A DNA stretch of 64,000 bases from Microbacterium sp. Yaish 1 (GTDB lineage: Bacteria; Actinomycetota; Actinomycetes; Actinomycetales; Microbacteriaceae), in NCBI RefSeq assembly GCF_002245215.1, contig NZ_NPMR01000002.1:186001-250000 (forward strand), written 5' to 3'. Below the pieces are notes generated by a model, which was given only the letters and a program-made list of their open reading frames with translations, was not told the DNA's origin and made no database searches. A program made the position numbers and the translations under genes. Shown in pieces: positions 16,283-25,200 of the stretch (position 1 is its first letter; each line of letters starts with the position of its first letter).

Positions 16283-16953
16283 TGATCGACGCGGTTTCGG
16301 TCGACGTGACGGCCGGGACCGTCGAACTGCCGCTGCTGCATGACCGCGCCGACGCCGCGCGCGCGGTGATGATCCTCGCTCATGGCGCCGGCGCGGGACC
16401 CGCGCATCCGTTCCTCGACGGTTTCGCCCGAGCCGGCGCGGCGGCCGGGGTGGATGTCGTCCGCTTCCCGTTTCCCTACGTCGTCGCGGGCCGCCGGCTT
16501 CCCGGCTCCGTCCCCGATGCGCTCGCGTCCTGGGCCGCTGTCTTCCGGGCGATCGAGGACGCACGTCCCGGGATGCCCATCGTGGCGGCGGGGAAGTCGT
16601 ACGGCGGTCGCATGGCGTCGATGGCGGCGGCATCCGGAACGATCGATCCCGCGCTCCTGGTCTATCTCGGTTACCCGCTCCACCCGCCCGGCCGCCCCGA
16701 TCGTCCGCGCGCCGACCACCTGCCCGCGGTCGCGGCGCCGCAGCTGTTCGTGTCCGGGACGCGCGATCCGTTCGTGGAACCGGTCGCCGACCTCGAGGCG
16801 GTCGTGTCGACGTGCACCGACGCCGAGCTGCTCTGGGTCGAGGGCGCCCGCCATTCGTTCGAGGTCGCGGGGCCGAGACGCGACGCCGACGAGATCGGGG
16901 CGAGCACGGCCGAGCTCGTCGTGCCCCGATGCCTGAGCCGCATGTCCGCCTGA
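16282..16953 (+). CDS. Alpha/beta hydrolase of the KANL3/Tex30 type
   Basis: A 223-residue alpha/beta hydrolase. It shows an oxyanion-region motif MILAHGAGAGPAHPF, the nucleophile elbow AAGKSYGGRMASMAA (G-K-S-Y-G-G, Ser nucleophile), a later acid in VSGTRDPFVEP and the catalytic His in VEGARHSFEV. These fit the small KANL3/Tex30-like hydrolases; the substrate is unknown. Translationally coupled to the preceding stress-type gene. Convergent with the gamma-glutamyltransferase gene. Confidence 0.82.
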   Translation: MIDAVSVDVTAGTVELPLLHDRADAARAVMILAHGAGAGPAHPFLDGFARAGAAAGVDVVRFPFPYVVAGRRLPGSVPDALASWAAVFRAIEDARPGMPIVAAGKSYGGRMASMAAASGTIDPALLVYLGYPLHPPGRPDRPRADHLPAVAAPQLFVSGTRDPFVEPVADLEAVVSTCTDAELLWVEGARHSFEVAGPRRDADEIGASTAELVVPRCLSRMSA

Positions 16954-16969
16954 CGGCGGACGACCGGGG

Positions 16970-18757
16970 TCACCGTCCGGCCGCGTAGCCCTGCATCCCG
17001 CGCGGGTTCGCCGCCGCCCACAGGAGCCCGCGGTCCCGGTCGATGCCGACGGCCGAGAGACGACCGAGGCTCCAGGGCCCCACCCGGGTGACGTCGTGGC
17101 CGCGGGACCGGAGACCGGCGGCGACCTCGTCGCCGAGACGGTCCTCCATCACGACCCCGGCCGGAGTCCAGGTGCGGGGCCAGAAGGAGTCGATCATCGC
17201 GGTGGTGTGCAGTGTCGGCGCGTCGATCGCCGACTGCGCGTCCCAACCTCCGACCAGCATCCGCAGCAGCATCGGCAGCTGCCACTGGTCCTGCTGGTCG
17301 CCGCCGGGCGTTCCCATCGCGATGTCGGTCCGGTCGCCCGTCATCACGAGGGTGGGGGAGAGCGTCGTCCGCGGGCGAGCACCCGGTCGCAGCGCGGCGG
17401 GCGACGTCTCGTCGAGCCACGTCATCTGCAGGCGGGTGCCCAGCGCGAACCCGAGCTCGGGGATCGTGGGAGAGGATTGCAGCCAGCCCCCGGACGGCGT
17501 CACCGCGATGATGTTTCCCCACCGGTCGACGACGTCGATGTGGCAGGTGTCGCCGCGGGTCTGGCCGGCGCGGCCGACCGTCGGTTCGCCCGTGCCGGCG
17601 ACGCTCGTCCCGTCCGGGCGAACGAGCGGCGGACGGTGCGGTGCGCGGCCCGACAGGCTGCCGGGACGCCACTCGCGCGACGCATCCGGCAGCAGCTGTG
17701 CGCGACGCTCGGCCAGGAAGCCGGGGTCGAGGATCTCCGAGATCGCGCTGTCGTCCCCGAAGTGCGCGTCACGGTCGGCGAGGGCGAGCTTGAGAGCCTC
17801 GACGATCGTGTGGGCTCCCTCCGGTGTCGCCGGATCGATGCGATCGTCGGGCAGAGGGTCGAGCAGTGCGAGTGCCTCGAGCAGCGCGGGGCCCTGCGTC
17901 CACGCGCCGGCCTTGACGATGGTGCGGCCCCGGAACACGGTCGTCAGCGGTTGCTCGTAGCCCGCGGAGAAGGCGGCGAAATCGGCCGCCGTGATGACGC
18001 CCGCGTGCCGGCCGCCGGTGGAGTGACGGTGGGGCTGGGCGACGAACGCGGCCGTCGCGTGGGCGACGACGCCCGTCTTCCATTCGGTGCGCGCCGCTTC
18101 CACGCGTCCCACGCGGTCGGTGGCCCCGCGACCCGCCTCGACGAGACTCTCGAACACCCGCGCGAGCGCGGGGTTGCGGAACACGTCGCCGGCGCGGGGC
18201 ACGGTGCCCTCCGGAAGCCAGAGGGCGGCCGACGAGGGCCATTCCTCGCGGAAGAGCTGTGCGACGCGCTCGATCGTGGCCGCGGCCGACGCGAGCAGAG
18301 GATGGCCGTCGCGAGCGTAGCCGATGGCGAAGGCGAGCACATCGGCGAGCTCCCAGGTGCCGTAGTCGCGCAGCAGGAGCAGCCACGCGTCGACCGCGCC
18401 TGGCACCGCGGCGGCGAGGGCGCCCGCGCCGGGGACGGCGTCGAGCCCCTCCGCGCGGTAGTGCTCGATCGTCGCTCCCCGAGGAGCCGGTCCCTGTCCC
18501 ATGAGCACGCGGGGCCGCGCATCGTCGGCGGCGTGGAACAGACCGACGAGATCGCCGCCGGGTCCGTTCAGGTGGGGCTCGACGACCTGCAGCACGAATC
18601 CGCCCGCGGCTGCGGCGTCGAACGCATTGCCGCCGCGCTCGAGAACGGCCTGCGCCGTTCCGGTCGCGAGCCAGTGGGTCGCAGCGGCCATCCCGAAGGT
18701 GCCGGTGAGCAGCGGTCGCGTCGTCTGCGCGGGCGGCGCCGAGAAGCCGTCGGTCAC
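16970..18757 (-). CDS. ggt: Gamma-glutamyltransferase family protein
   Basis: A 595-residue Ntn-hydrolase of the gamma-glutamyltranspeptidase family, made as a proenzyme that cleaves itself before a catalytic Thr, here Thr404 in GDTCHIDVVDRWGN. Other motifs are GGNAFDAAAAGGFVLQVVEPHLNGPGGD near the N-terminus and MGTPGGDQQDQWQLPMLLRM near the C-terminus. There is no signal peptide, so it probably acts in the cytoplasm, unlike classical Ggt. The GTG at 18757 overlaps the stop of the aminopeptidase P gene by 4 nt, suggesting joint peptide breakdown. Since this group of bacteria generally uses mycothiol, other gamma-glutamyl peptides are more likely substrates than glutathione (inference). Confidence 0.9.
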   Translation of the reverse strand: MTDGFSAPPAQTTRPLLTGTFGMAAATHWLATGTAQAVLERGGNAFDAAAAGGFVLQVVEPHLNGPGGDLVGLFHAADDARPRVLMGQGPAPRGATIEHYRAEGLDAVPGAGALAAAVPGAVDAWLLLLRDYGTWELADVLAFAIGYARDGHPLLASAAATIERVAQLFREEWPSSAALWLPEGTVPRAGDVFRNPALARVFESLVEAGRGATDRVGRVEAARTEWKTGVVAHATAAFVAQPHRHSTGGRHAGVITAADFAAFSAGYEQPLTTVFRGRTIVKAGAWTQGPALLEALALLDPLPDDRIDPATPEGAHTIVEALKLALADRDAHFGDDSAISEILDPGFLAERRAQLLPDASREWRPGSLSGRAPHRPPLVRPDGTSVAGTGEPTVGRAGQTRGDTCHIDVVDRWGNIIAVTPSGGWLQSSPTIPELGFALGTRLQMTWLDETSPAALRPGARPRTTLSPTLVMTGDRTDIAMGTPGGDQQDQWQLPMLLRMLVGGWDAQSAIDAPTLHTTAMIDSFWPRTWTPAGVVMEDRLGDEVAAGLRSRGHDVTRVGPWSLGRLSAVGIDRDRGLLWAAANPRGMQGYAAGR

Positions 18758-20184
18758 GACGCGGAGCGCGCGATCCAGGCCTCGACCTCGTCCGCGGTGC
18801 GCGGGATGTCGGCCGAGAGGTTCACGGGGCCGCTCTCGGTCATGAGGATGTCGTCCTCGATCCGGACGCCGATGCCGCGGTACTCCTCGGGCACGGTCAG
18901 ATCGTCGATCTGGAAGTACAGGCCCGGCTCGATCGTGAACACCATGCCGGGTTCGAGGATGCCGTCGTAGTACATCTCGCGCCGCGCCTGCGCGCAGTCG
19001 TGCACGTCGATGCCGAGGTGGTGGCTCGTGCCGTGCACCATGTACCGCCGGTGCTGGCCGCCGTTGTCGGCGTCGAGCGCCTCGTCGGCCGTCACGGGGA
19101 GCAGACCCCATTCGGCGACACGCGCCGCGATGACCGACATGGCCGCTTCGTGGACCGAGCGGAACGTGACACCGGGACGGGCCGCGGCGAAGGCGGTGTC
19201 GGCCGCTTCGCGCACGGTCTCGTAGATGCGACGCTGGATCTCGGTGAAGCGCCCGGACACCGGCAGAGTGCGCGTGATGTCGGCGGTGTAGAGACTGTCG
19301 ATCTCGACGCCCGCGTCGATCAGGATGAGGTCGCCGGGCACCACCGGCCCGTCGTTGCGCGTCCAGTGCAGGTAGCAGGCGTGGGGCCCCGATGCGGCGA
19401 TCGTGTCGTAGCCCTCGCCGTTGCCGTCCGTGCGCGCGCGCAGGTGGAACAGACCCTCGACGACGCGCTCGCCCCGCGGGGTGGCGATGATGCGGGGCAG
19501 GTCGGCGACGATGTCGTCGAAGCCGCGCGCGGTGGCGGCGACCGCGAGGCGCATCTGCTCGACCTCGTACTCGTCCTTCGTGAGCCGGAGCTCGGACACC
19601 GCACGCGTCAGGTCGGCGTCGGCCTCCAGGACGAGATCGTCTGCGCGCAGCTCGACGTCGGCCAGATGGGCGGTCGCGATTCCGAGATCGACGGCGACGT
19701 CGTCGAGCGCGGGACGCGGCCCGATCCAGAACTCTCCGACCGAGGCGTCGGCGTAGAACTCCGGGGTCGTCCGGTCGGCGCGGTCGCGCAGATAGAGCGT
19801 GACGTCGTGGCCCTCGGCGGTGGGCTCGAACACGAGCACCGAGTCGGGAACCGCGTCGCTGCCCCAGCCCGTCAGGTGCGAGAACGCGGAGTGCGCGCGG
19901 AAGGGGTAGTCGGTGTCGTTCGAACGCTGCTTGAGGGAGCCGGCCGGGATGACGAGGCGCCGGCCCCGGAACTCTCGCGACAGCCGCTCGCGCCGGGCCG
20001 CGGCGAACTGGGCCGCCTGGCGGGGAGCGCTCGAGACGTCGGGCCGCGGCGCCCATCCCTGCGAGATGTTGTCGAGGAAGCCTCGGGGGAACGGCTGACG
20101 CCTGTTGGTGTTCTCGGCGGGGGCTTCGGACGCAGTCGTCGCGGTTCCGGTCGTGTCGGTTCCCGTGGTCTCGCTCGTGGTCAT
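18754..20184 (-). CDS. pepP: Xaa-Pro aminopeptidase (aminopeptidase P, M24B)
   Basis: A 476-residue peptidase with an N-terminal creatinase-like domain (RRERLSREFRGRRLVIPAGS, DYPFRAHSAFSHLTGWG) and a C-terminal pita-bread metal domain. Dinuclear-metal motifs are IDAGVEIDSLYTADITRTLPV (Asp ligands), VHGTSHHLGIDVHD (His ligand) and FTIEPGLYFQ plus the late GVRIEDDILM (Glu ligands). It removes the N-terminal residue from X-Pro peptides. I chose the ATG at 20184; the short Thr/Ala-rich leader is typical for actinobacterial PepP. Coupled to ggt downstream. Confidence 0.93.
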   Translation of the reverse strand: MTTSETTGTDTTGTATTASEAPAENTNRRQPFPRGFLDNISQGWAPRPDVSSAPRQAAQFAAARRERLSREFRGRRLVIPAGSLKQRSNDTDYPFRAHSAFSHLTGWGSDAVPDSVLVFEPTAEGHDVTLYLRDRADRTTPEFYADASVGEFWIGPRPALDDVAVDLGIATAHLADVELRADDLVLEADADLTRAVSELRLTKDEYEVEQMRLAVAATARGFDDIVADLPRIIATPRGERVVEGLFHLRARTDGNGEGYDTIAASGPHACYLHWTRNDGPVVPGDLILIDAGVEIDSLYTADITRTLPVSGRFTEIQRRIYETVREAADTAFAAARPGVTFRSVHEAAMSVIAARVAEWGLLPVTADEALDADNGGQHRRYMVHGTSHHLGIDVHDCAQARREMYYDGILEPGMVFTIEPGLYFQIDDLTVPEEYRGIGVRIEDDILMTESGPVNLSADIPRTADEVEAWIARSAS

Positions 20185-20223
20185 GTCTCCAGTCTCCCAC
20201 CCGGCGCCGCACGGAGGCACGGA

Positions 20224-21243
20224 TCAGCGCCGCGTGTACTGCACCACGAGGGGCCGGTGGTCGCTGCCGGAGTCGTCCAGCGACGAGATGACGACGGACC
20301 CTTCGGGCTTCCACGACGCCGTCGCCATGATGTGGTCGATCGGCGCTCCCAGGGGAGCGGGCACATCGGTCGGCCAGGTGCCGATCCCGCCGTTGCCGGT
20401 GGCGCGGGCGGCGTCGTGGCATCGCCCGAGATCGGCGTCGTCGATGCCGAGCCGCGCCATATGGTCGAGCGTCGCGTTGAAATCGCCGGCCATGATGACG
20501 TCGTTGGTCGCGCACTGGTCAGCCAGCCACTGGAGGTCGCTGCGCCAGCTCGCCATCTCGTCCGGACGCGGGGCGACCGCATGGACGGCCACGACGACCG
20601 GCCCGTCTCCGTCGACGGGCATCGCGACCGCGCTCGGGACGATGGTCGTGTTCGTCGTGCCGCCGGCTTCGGACTCGATGACGGAGTAGTCGCCCAGTTC
20701 GGGCGAGATCAGGAGCGCCGTGGAATTGGCGTCCCAGCTGTCGGGACCCTCGTAGCTGTCGACGTGAGCCCACATCGGGCGCCCGCGCTCGCGCATCGCC
20801 ACCGCGACCGCACGCCCGGTGTCCATCGTCGTCTCGGGCAGCGCGACGATGTCGGCCTGCATGGCCACCGCCGTCTCGGCGATGGTCTCGGCATCGGTCG
20901 CGGGGCCGGCGGTGTTCCAGGTCATGACCCGGATGCTGTCGTCCGTCTTCGGCGGCAGCGTCTCGGCACCGAGCCCGCGGAGCGCCAGGGTGCCGGCGCC
21001 ACCCGCTGCGGCGACGAGCGCGACGAGGGCGACCCAGAGGCAGAACGCACGGATGCGGCGCCCGAGCGAAAGGAGCAGGAACAGGAGGGCGATCGCGACG
21101 AATGCGCCGATCAGCAGCGGGCGCAGCGCGACGATCTGCGCGAACGGGAACTCCCGCTCGAGTCGGAGGAGCTCCGGCCAGGTGGCCACGACGGCCGCCG
21201 CTGCGAACAGGGCCACCACGAGGGCTCCGAACACGCGCTTCAC
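20224..21243 (-). CDS. Membrane-anchored endonuclease/exonuclease/phosphatase family protein
   Basis: A 339-residue protein. The first about 105 residues hold three membrane helices (VFGALVVALFAAAAVVA, LLIGAFVAIALLFLLL, AFCLWVALVALVAAAGGAG). The rest is an EEP-fold domain with RVMTWNTAGP, DIVALPETTMD (Glu ligand), MAGDFNATLDH (Asp/Asn) and SGSDHRPLVV (catalytic Asp-His). The active domain should lie outside the membrane. The family includes DNases, sphingomyelinases and lipid phosphatases; I cannot choose a substrate. Head-to-head with the PHP-domain gene. Confidence 0.85.
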   Translation of the reverse strand: MKRVFGALVVALFAAAAVVATWPELLRLEREFPFAQIVALRPLLIGAFVAIALLFLLLSLGRRIRAFCLWVALVALVAAAGGAGTLALRGLGAETLPPKTDDSIRVMTWNTAGPATDAETIAETAVAMQADIVALPETTMDTGRAVAVAMRERGRPMWAHVDSYEGPDSWDANSTALLISPELGDYSVIESEAGGTTNTTIVPSAVAMPVDGDGPVVVAVHAVAPRPDEMASWRSDLQWLADQCATNDVIMAGDFNATLDHMARLGIDDADLGRCHDAARATGNGGIGTWPTDVPAPLGAPIDHIMATASWKPEGSVVISSLDDSGSDHRPLVVQYTRR

Positions 21244-21288
21244 GCCTCGACTCTATGAGAGCGAGGCTGGACGATCGCCGGGCACGGC

Positions 21289-21294
21289 TACGCT
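21289..21294 (+). promoter_or_regulatory. -10 element of the PHP gene (leaderless)
   Basis: TACGCT ends 7 nt before the ATG at 21302. Confidence 0.5.
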
Positions 21295-21301
21295 GTGGAG
21301 G

Positions 21302-22180
21302 ATGGGAACGGCAGCGCGCGCACACGGGTTCCACGGGCCCAGCGACCTGCATCTGCATTCCATCCGGTCGGACGGCACGGAGCCCCCCGCGGGTGTCGTG
21401 CAGGCCGCGCACCGCGCCGGGCTGCGCACCATCGCACTGACCGACCACGACACCACCGCGGGATGGGCAGAAGCCGCCGAAGCGACGGCGTCGCTCGACA
21501 TGACCTTCCTCCCGGGAATGGAGCTCAGCGCGCGGCACGAGTGGCGGACCGTTCATCTCCTCGCCTACCTCTTCGACCCCGATCATCCGCGGCTGCGCGC
21601 CGAGATGGAGCGCATCCGCGAAGACCGGGTCGGTCGGGCCGAGCGGATCGTCCGGAGCATCGCCCGCTCGCACGATCTGACGTGGGACGACGTACTCGCG
21701 CAGACGGGTGCCGGTGCGACGGTGGGGCGACCGCACATCGCCGACGCCCTCGTCGCGCGCGGCCTGGCGGCCGACCGCGCCGCCGCCTTCGCGGGCATCC
21801 TGCACCCCAGCCAGGGTCATTTCACCCCGCACTACGCGCCGGACCCGATCACCGCCGTCGAGCTGGTGGTCGCCGCCGGCGGCGTGCCGATCCTCGCGCA
21901 TCCGTCCCCGAGCGGACGCGAGCGCATGATGCCGCCCGCCGTGCTGCGCGAGCTCGTCGACCACGGTCTCGCCGGCTTCGAGGTCGAGCACCGGGAGAAC
22001 ACCGCGGACGGCAAGCGCGTCCTGCGTGCGATCGCCGCCGAGCTCGATCTCATCGTGACCGGGTCGAGCGACTACCACGGTCTCGGCAAGCCGAACCAGC
22101 CGGGCGAGAACACGACCGACGACGAGATGGTGGAGCGGATCATCTCCCGCGGCAGCGGAACGGCGCCCGTCTACGCGTAG
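21302..22180 (+). CDS. PHP domain metal-dependent phosphoesterase
   Basis: A 292-residue PHP-domain protein of the TrpH/YciV type (RNase AM or nucleoside-bisphosphate phosphatase relatives). The metal-site motifs appear in order: DLHLHSIRSDGTEPP, ALTDHDTTAGW, PGMELSA, VPILAHPSPSGRERM and VTGSSDYHGLGKPN. The ATG at 21302 is preceded by a TACGCT element at 7 nt. Its TAG stop lies at the centre of a 36-nt perfect palindrome. Confidence 0.88.
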   Translation: MGTAARAHGFHGPSDLHLHSIRSDGTEPPAGVVQAAHRAGLRTIALTDHDTTAGWAEAAEATASLDMTFLPGMELSARHEWRTVHLLAYLFDPDHPRLRAEMERIREDRVGRAERIVRSIARSHDLTWDDVLAQTGAGATVGRPHIADALVARGLAADRAAAFAGILHPSQGHFTPHYAPDPITAVELVVAAGGVPILAHPSPSGRERMMPPAVLRELVDHGLAGFEVEHRENTADGKRVLRAIAAELDLIVTGSSDYHGLGKPNQPGENTTDDEMVERIISRGSGTAPVYA

Positions 22181-22193
22181 ACGGGCGCCGTTC
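22158..22193. terminator. Perfect 36-nt palindrome at the end of the PHP gene
   Basis: gaacggcgcccgtctacg is followed directly by its exact complement. It includes the last six codons and the stop codon of the PHP gene and lies 20 nt before the end of the convergent RNA helicase gene, so it probably terminates both transcripts. Confidence 0.7.
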
Positions 22194-22212
22194 GGGCGTC
22201 GTGAGGCGTGGG

Positions 22213-23661
<1,449 letters not shown>

Positions 23662-23764
23662 GGGTGACGTGCCTGTCTGGCGGTGAGAAGCCGCCGGGGA
23701 TGAGGGTCCACGCCCTTCACTCAGCCACAGGCGCGGGGCCCCGGTCCGATGCCGGGGCGCATCC

Positions 23765-23770
23765 AGCCTA
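23765..23770 (-). promoter_or_regulatory. -10 element of the RNA helicase gene
   Basis: On the minus strand TAGGCT lies about 103 nt before the helicase ATG. It is the mirror image of the TAGGCT of the divergent ferritin-like gene 15 nt away. Confidence 0.4.
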
Positions 23771-23779
23771 CCGCGACCC

Positions 23780-23785
23780 TAGGCT
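23780..23785 (+). promoter_or_regulatory. -10 element of the ferritin-like gene (leaderless)
   Basis: TAGGCT ends 6 nt before the GTG at 23792. Confidence 0.55.
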
Positions 23786-23791
23786 GGGACC

Positions 23792-24508
23792 GTGGTGAGC
23801 TGGTTCTTCAAGCGCAAGCGTCCCGTCGGCCGCACTCTGCGGCTGCGATCCCGAGGCGACTACGGGGACGTCCGTCGCGTCGATTTCGAGGAGCTCGCTC
23901 CCGACGTCGACACCTTCCTCGGGCAGGCCGCGTACCTGCAGCTCGGCTACTTCGAGACACTGAGCGACCTCATCGCCTCGACGCCGGAACTGTCGCAGAA
24001 GGAGTCGCTGTCACTGGCGGCGGGCACGGCGCTGCTGAAGCACCGCGAGCTCGTCGGGGTGATCCGCGACCGCGGTGCCGATCCGCTCGAGCTGATGCTT
24101 CCCTTCCGCGAGCCGCTCGATGCCTTCCGCCGTGCCACTCACGGCGCTCGGCCGCTCGAGACGATGCTCTCGGTGCACCTGACCGCGGGGATGCTGGACG
24201 ACTTCTACCTCGCCCTGTCGGCGAGCTACGGCGACACGGGACGCCAGGTCGCCGTCATCCTGCGCGCGCACGACGACCGCAGCGCGCTGGTGCGCATCAT
24301 CACGGACGCGATCGCGGCGGACGAGCAGTGGCGCGGACTGCTGTCGCTGTGGGGTCGGCGTCTCGTCGGCGACACGCTGCTCATCGCGCGTGCTGCCCTG
24401 CGGTCGACCTCGCTCCAGCCCGCCGACGAGAAGCGGGTCGAACCGACCTACGCCGACGTCATGGCCGCGCATTCGCGTCGCATGGCGGCGATGGGCCTCG
24501 AGGCCTGA
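23792..24508 (+). CDS. Ferritin-like domain protein (MiaE-like fold)
   Basis: A 238-residue mostly helical protein with the ferritin-like fold of a conserved actinobacterial family. Recognisable stretches are DTFLGQAAYLQLGYFETLSDLI, AGTALLKHRELVGVIRDRGADP, RPLETMLSVHLTAGMLDDFYL and ADEQWRGLLSLWGRRLVGD. Several Glu and His residues (YFE, KHRE, DEQW) could hold a di-iron site, but I cannot confirm a complete ligand set. The family is placed near the tRNA hydroxylase MiaE by fold; its own role is unknown. Start by the TAGGCT element 6 nt upstream of two successive GTG codons. Confidence 0.75.
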   Translation: MVSWFFKRKRPVGRTLRLRSRGDYGDVRRVDFEELAPDVDTFLGQAAYLQLGYFETLSDLIASTPELSQKESLSLAAGTALLKHRELVGVIRDRGADPLELMLPFREPLDAFRRATHGARPLETMLSVHLTAGMLDDFYLALSASYGDTGRQVAVILRAHDDRSALVRIITDAIAADEQWRGLLSLWGRRLVGDTLLIARAALRSTSLQPADEKRVEPTYADVMAAHSRRMAAMGLEA

Positions 24509-24542
24509 CGACGGGGCCGGGCAGCCGGCCGGGCGCCGCCGA

Positions 24543-24833
24543 TCAGCCGATACGGAGGCGGCGGCGCTCCGCAGCGTCGGCTCGGGCCCGCGCACGAGTC
24601 ATCAGCAGGAGCACGGCGGGCACCACGACAGCCGGCGCCACGACCGCGACGACCCAGATGATCGGGTTGTCGAAAGCGAGACCCGCCCACGTCAGCGCCG
24701 TCCACGCGACGCCGCCGATGACGGCTCCGAGAACGGGGGCCACGGCGGCCCCGCGCGTCTCGCGCCCGCGCAGCGCGAACTCGGCCGCGAGCCCGATCGC
24801 CGCGCCGATGATGATCGCCAGGACGATCTGCAC
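24543..24833 (-). CDS. Small membrane protein of unknown function
   Basis: A 96-residue protein with three hydrophobic helices (about residues 2-20, 30-50 and 57-77) and a basic C-terminus (RARARADAAERRRLRIG). No motif I recognise. It lies 2 nt after the DUF3107 gene on the same strand and is probably co-transcribed with it. Its reality rests on length, membrane pattern and position. Confidence 0.6.
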   Translation of the reverse strand: MQIVLAIIIGAAIGLAAEFALRGRETRGAAVAPVLGAVIGGVAWTALTWAGLAFDNPIIWVVAVVAPAVVVPAVLLLMTRARARADAAERRRLRIG

Positions 24834-24835
24834 GG

Positions 24836-25060
24836 TCAGGCCACGAAGCCCACGCGGCGGGTCTGGTCGGTGCCGACCTCGACGAAGGCGATGCCCGCGG
24901 TCGGGACGATGTAGGAGCTGCCCTTCGCGTCGCTCAGCTCGACGAACGGAGCGCCCGAGGTGAGGGCTTCGGAGACGGTCGCGCGAACCGCGTCCGCGGA
25001 CTCGTTGGACTCGAGGCTGAGCTCGCGGCCGGTGTTCGCGATGCCGATACGGATCTCCAC
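24836..25060 (-). CDS. DUF3107 protein (TB9.4-like)
   Basis: A 74-residue protein beginning MEIRIGIANTGRELSLES and containing GAPFVELSDAKGSSYIVPTAGIAFVEVG. It matches the DUF3107 family, of which mycobacterial TB9.4 (Rv3208A) is a member, in length and pattern. Function unknown. The GTG start has GGAGGAGG 7 nt upstream and a TAGAGT element further back, so it is leadered, in contrast to its neighbours. Confidence 0.88.
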   Translation of the reverse strand: MEIRIGIANTGRELSLESNESADAVRATVSEALTSGAPFVELSDAKGSSYIVPTAGIAFVEVGTDQTRRVGFVA

Positions 25061-25187
25061 GGATTCATCCTCCTCCGCGCCCGTGCCTCGGGCGCTCTTC
25101 GACTCTACGACACCGCTCGGGTCGGGATGCCGGTGCGGTCACGCCCTGGGCGAACGCCTGGGGCGAACCGATGTCGGCGGTCCCGGT

Positions 25188-25193
25188 TAGCGT
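25188..25193 (+). promoter_or_regulatory. -10 element of adnA (leaderless)
   Basis: TAGCGT ends 7 nt before the ATG at 25201. It decides the start against the in-frame ATG at 25171, which lies upstream of the promoter element. Confidence 0.5.
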
Positions 25194-25200
25194 GGAAGGC

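Noticed and set aside
16954..16980. A possible terminator between the alpha/beta hydrolase and ggt genes
   Set aside because: Only a 6-bp cggacg/cgtccg stem with an 11-nt loop; too weak to list.
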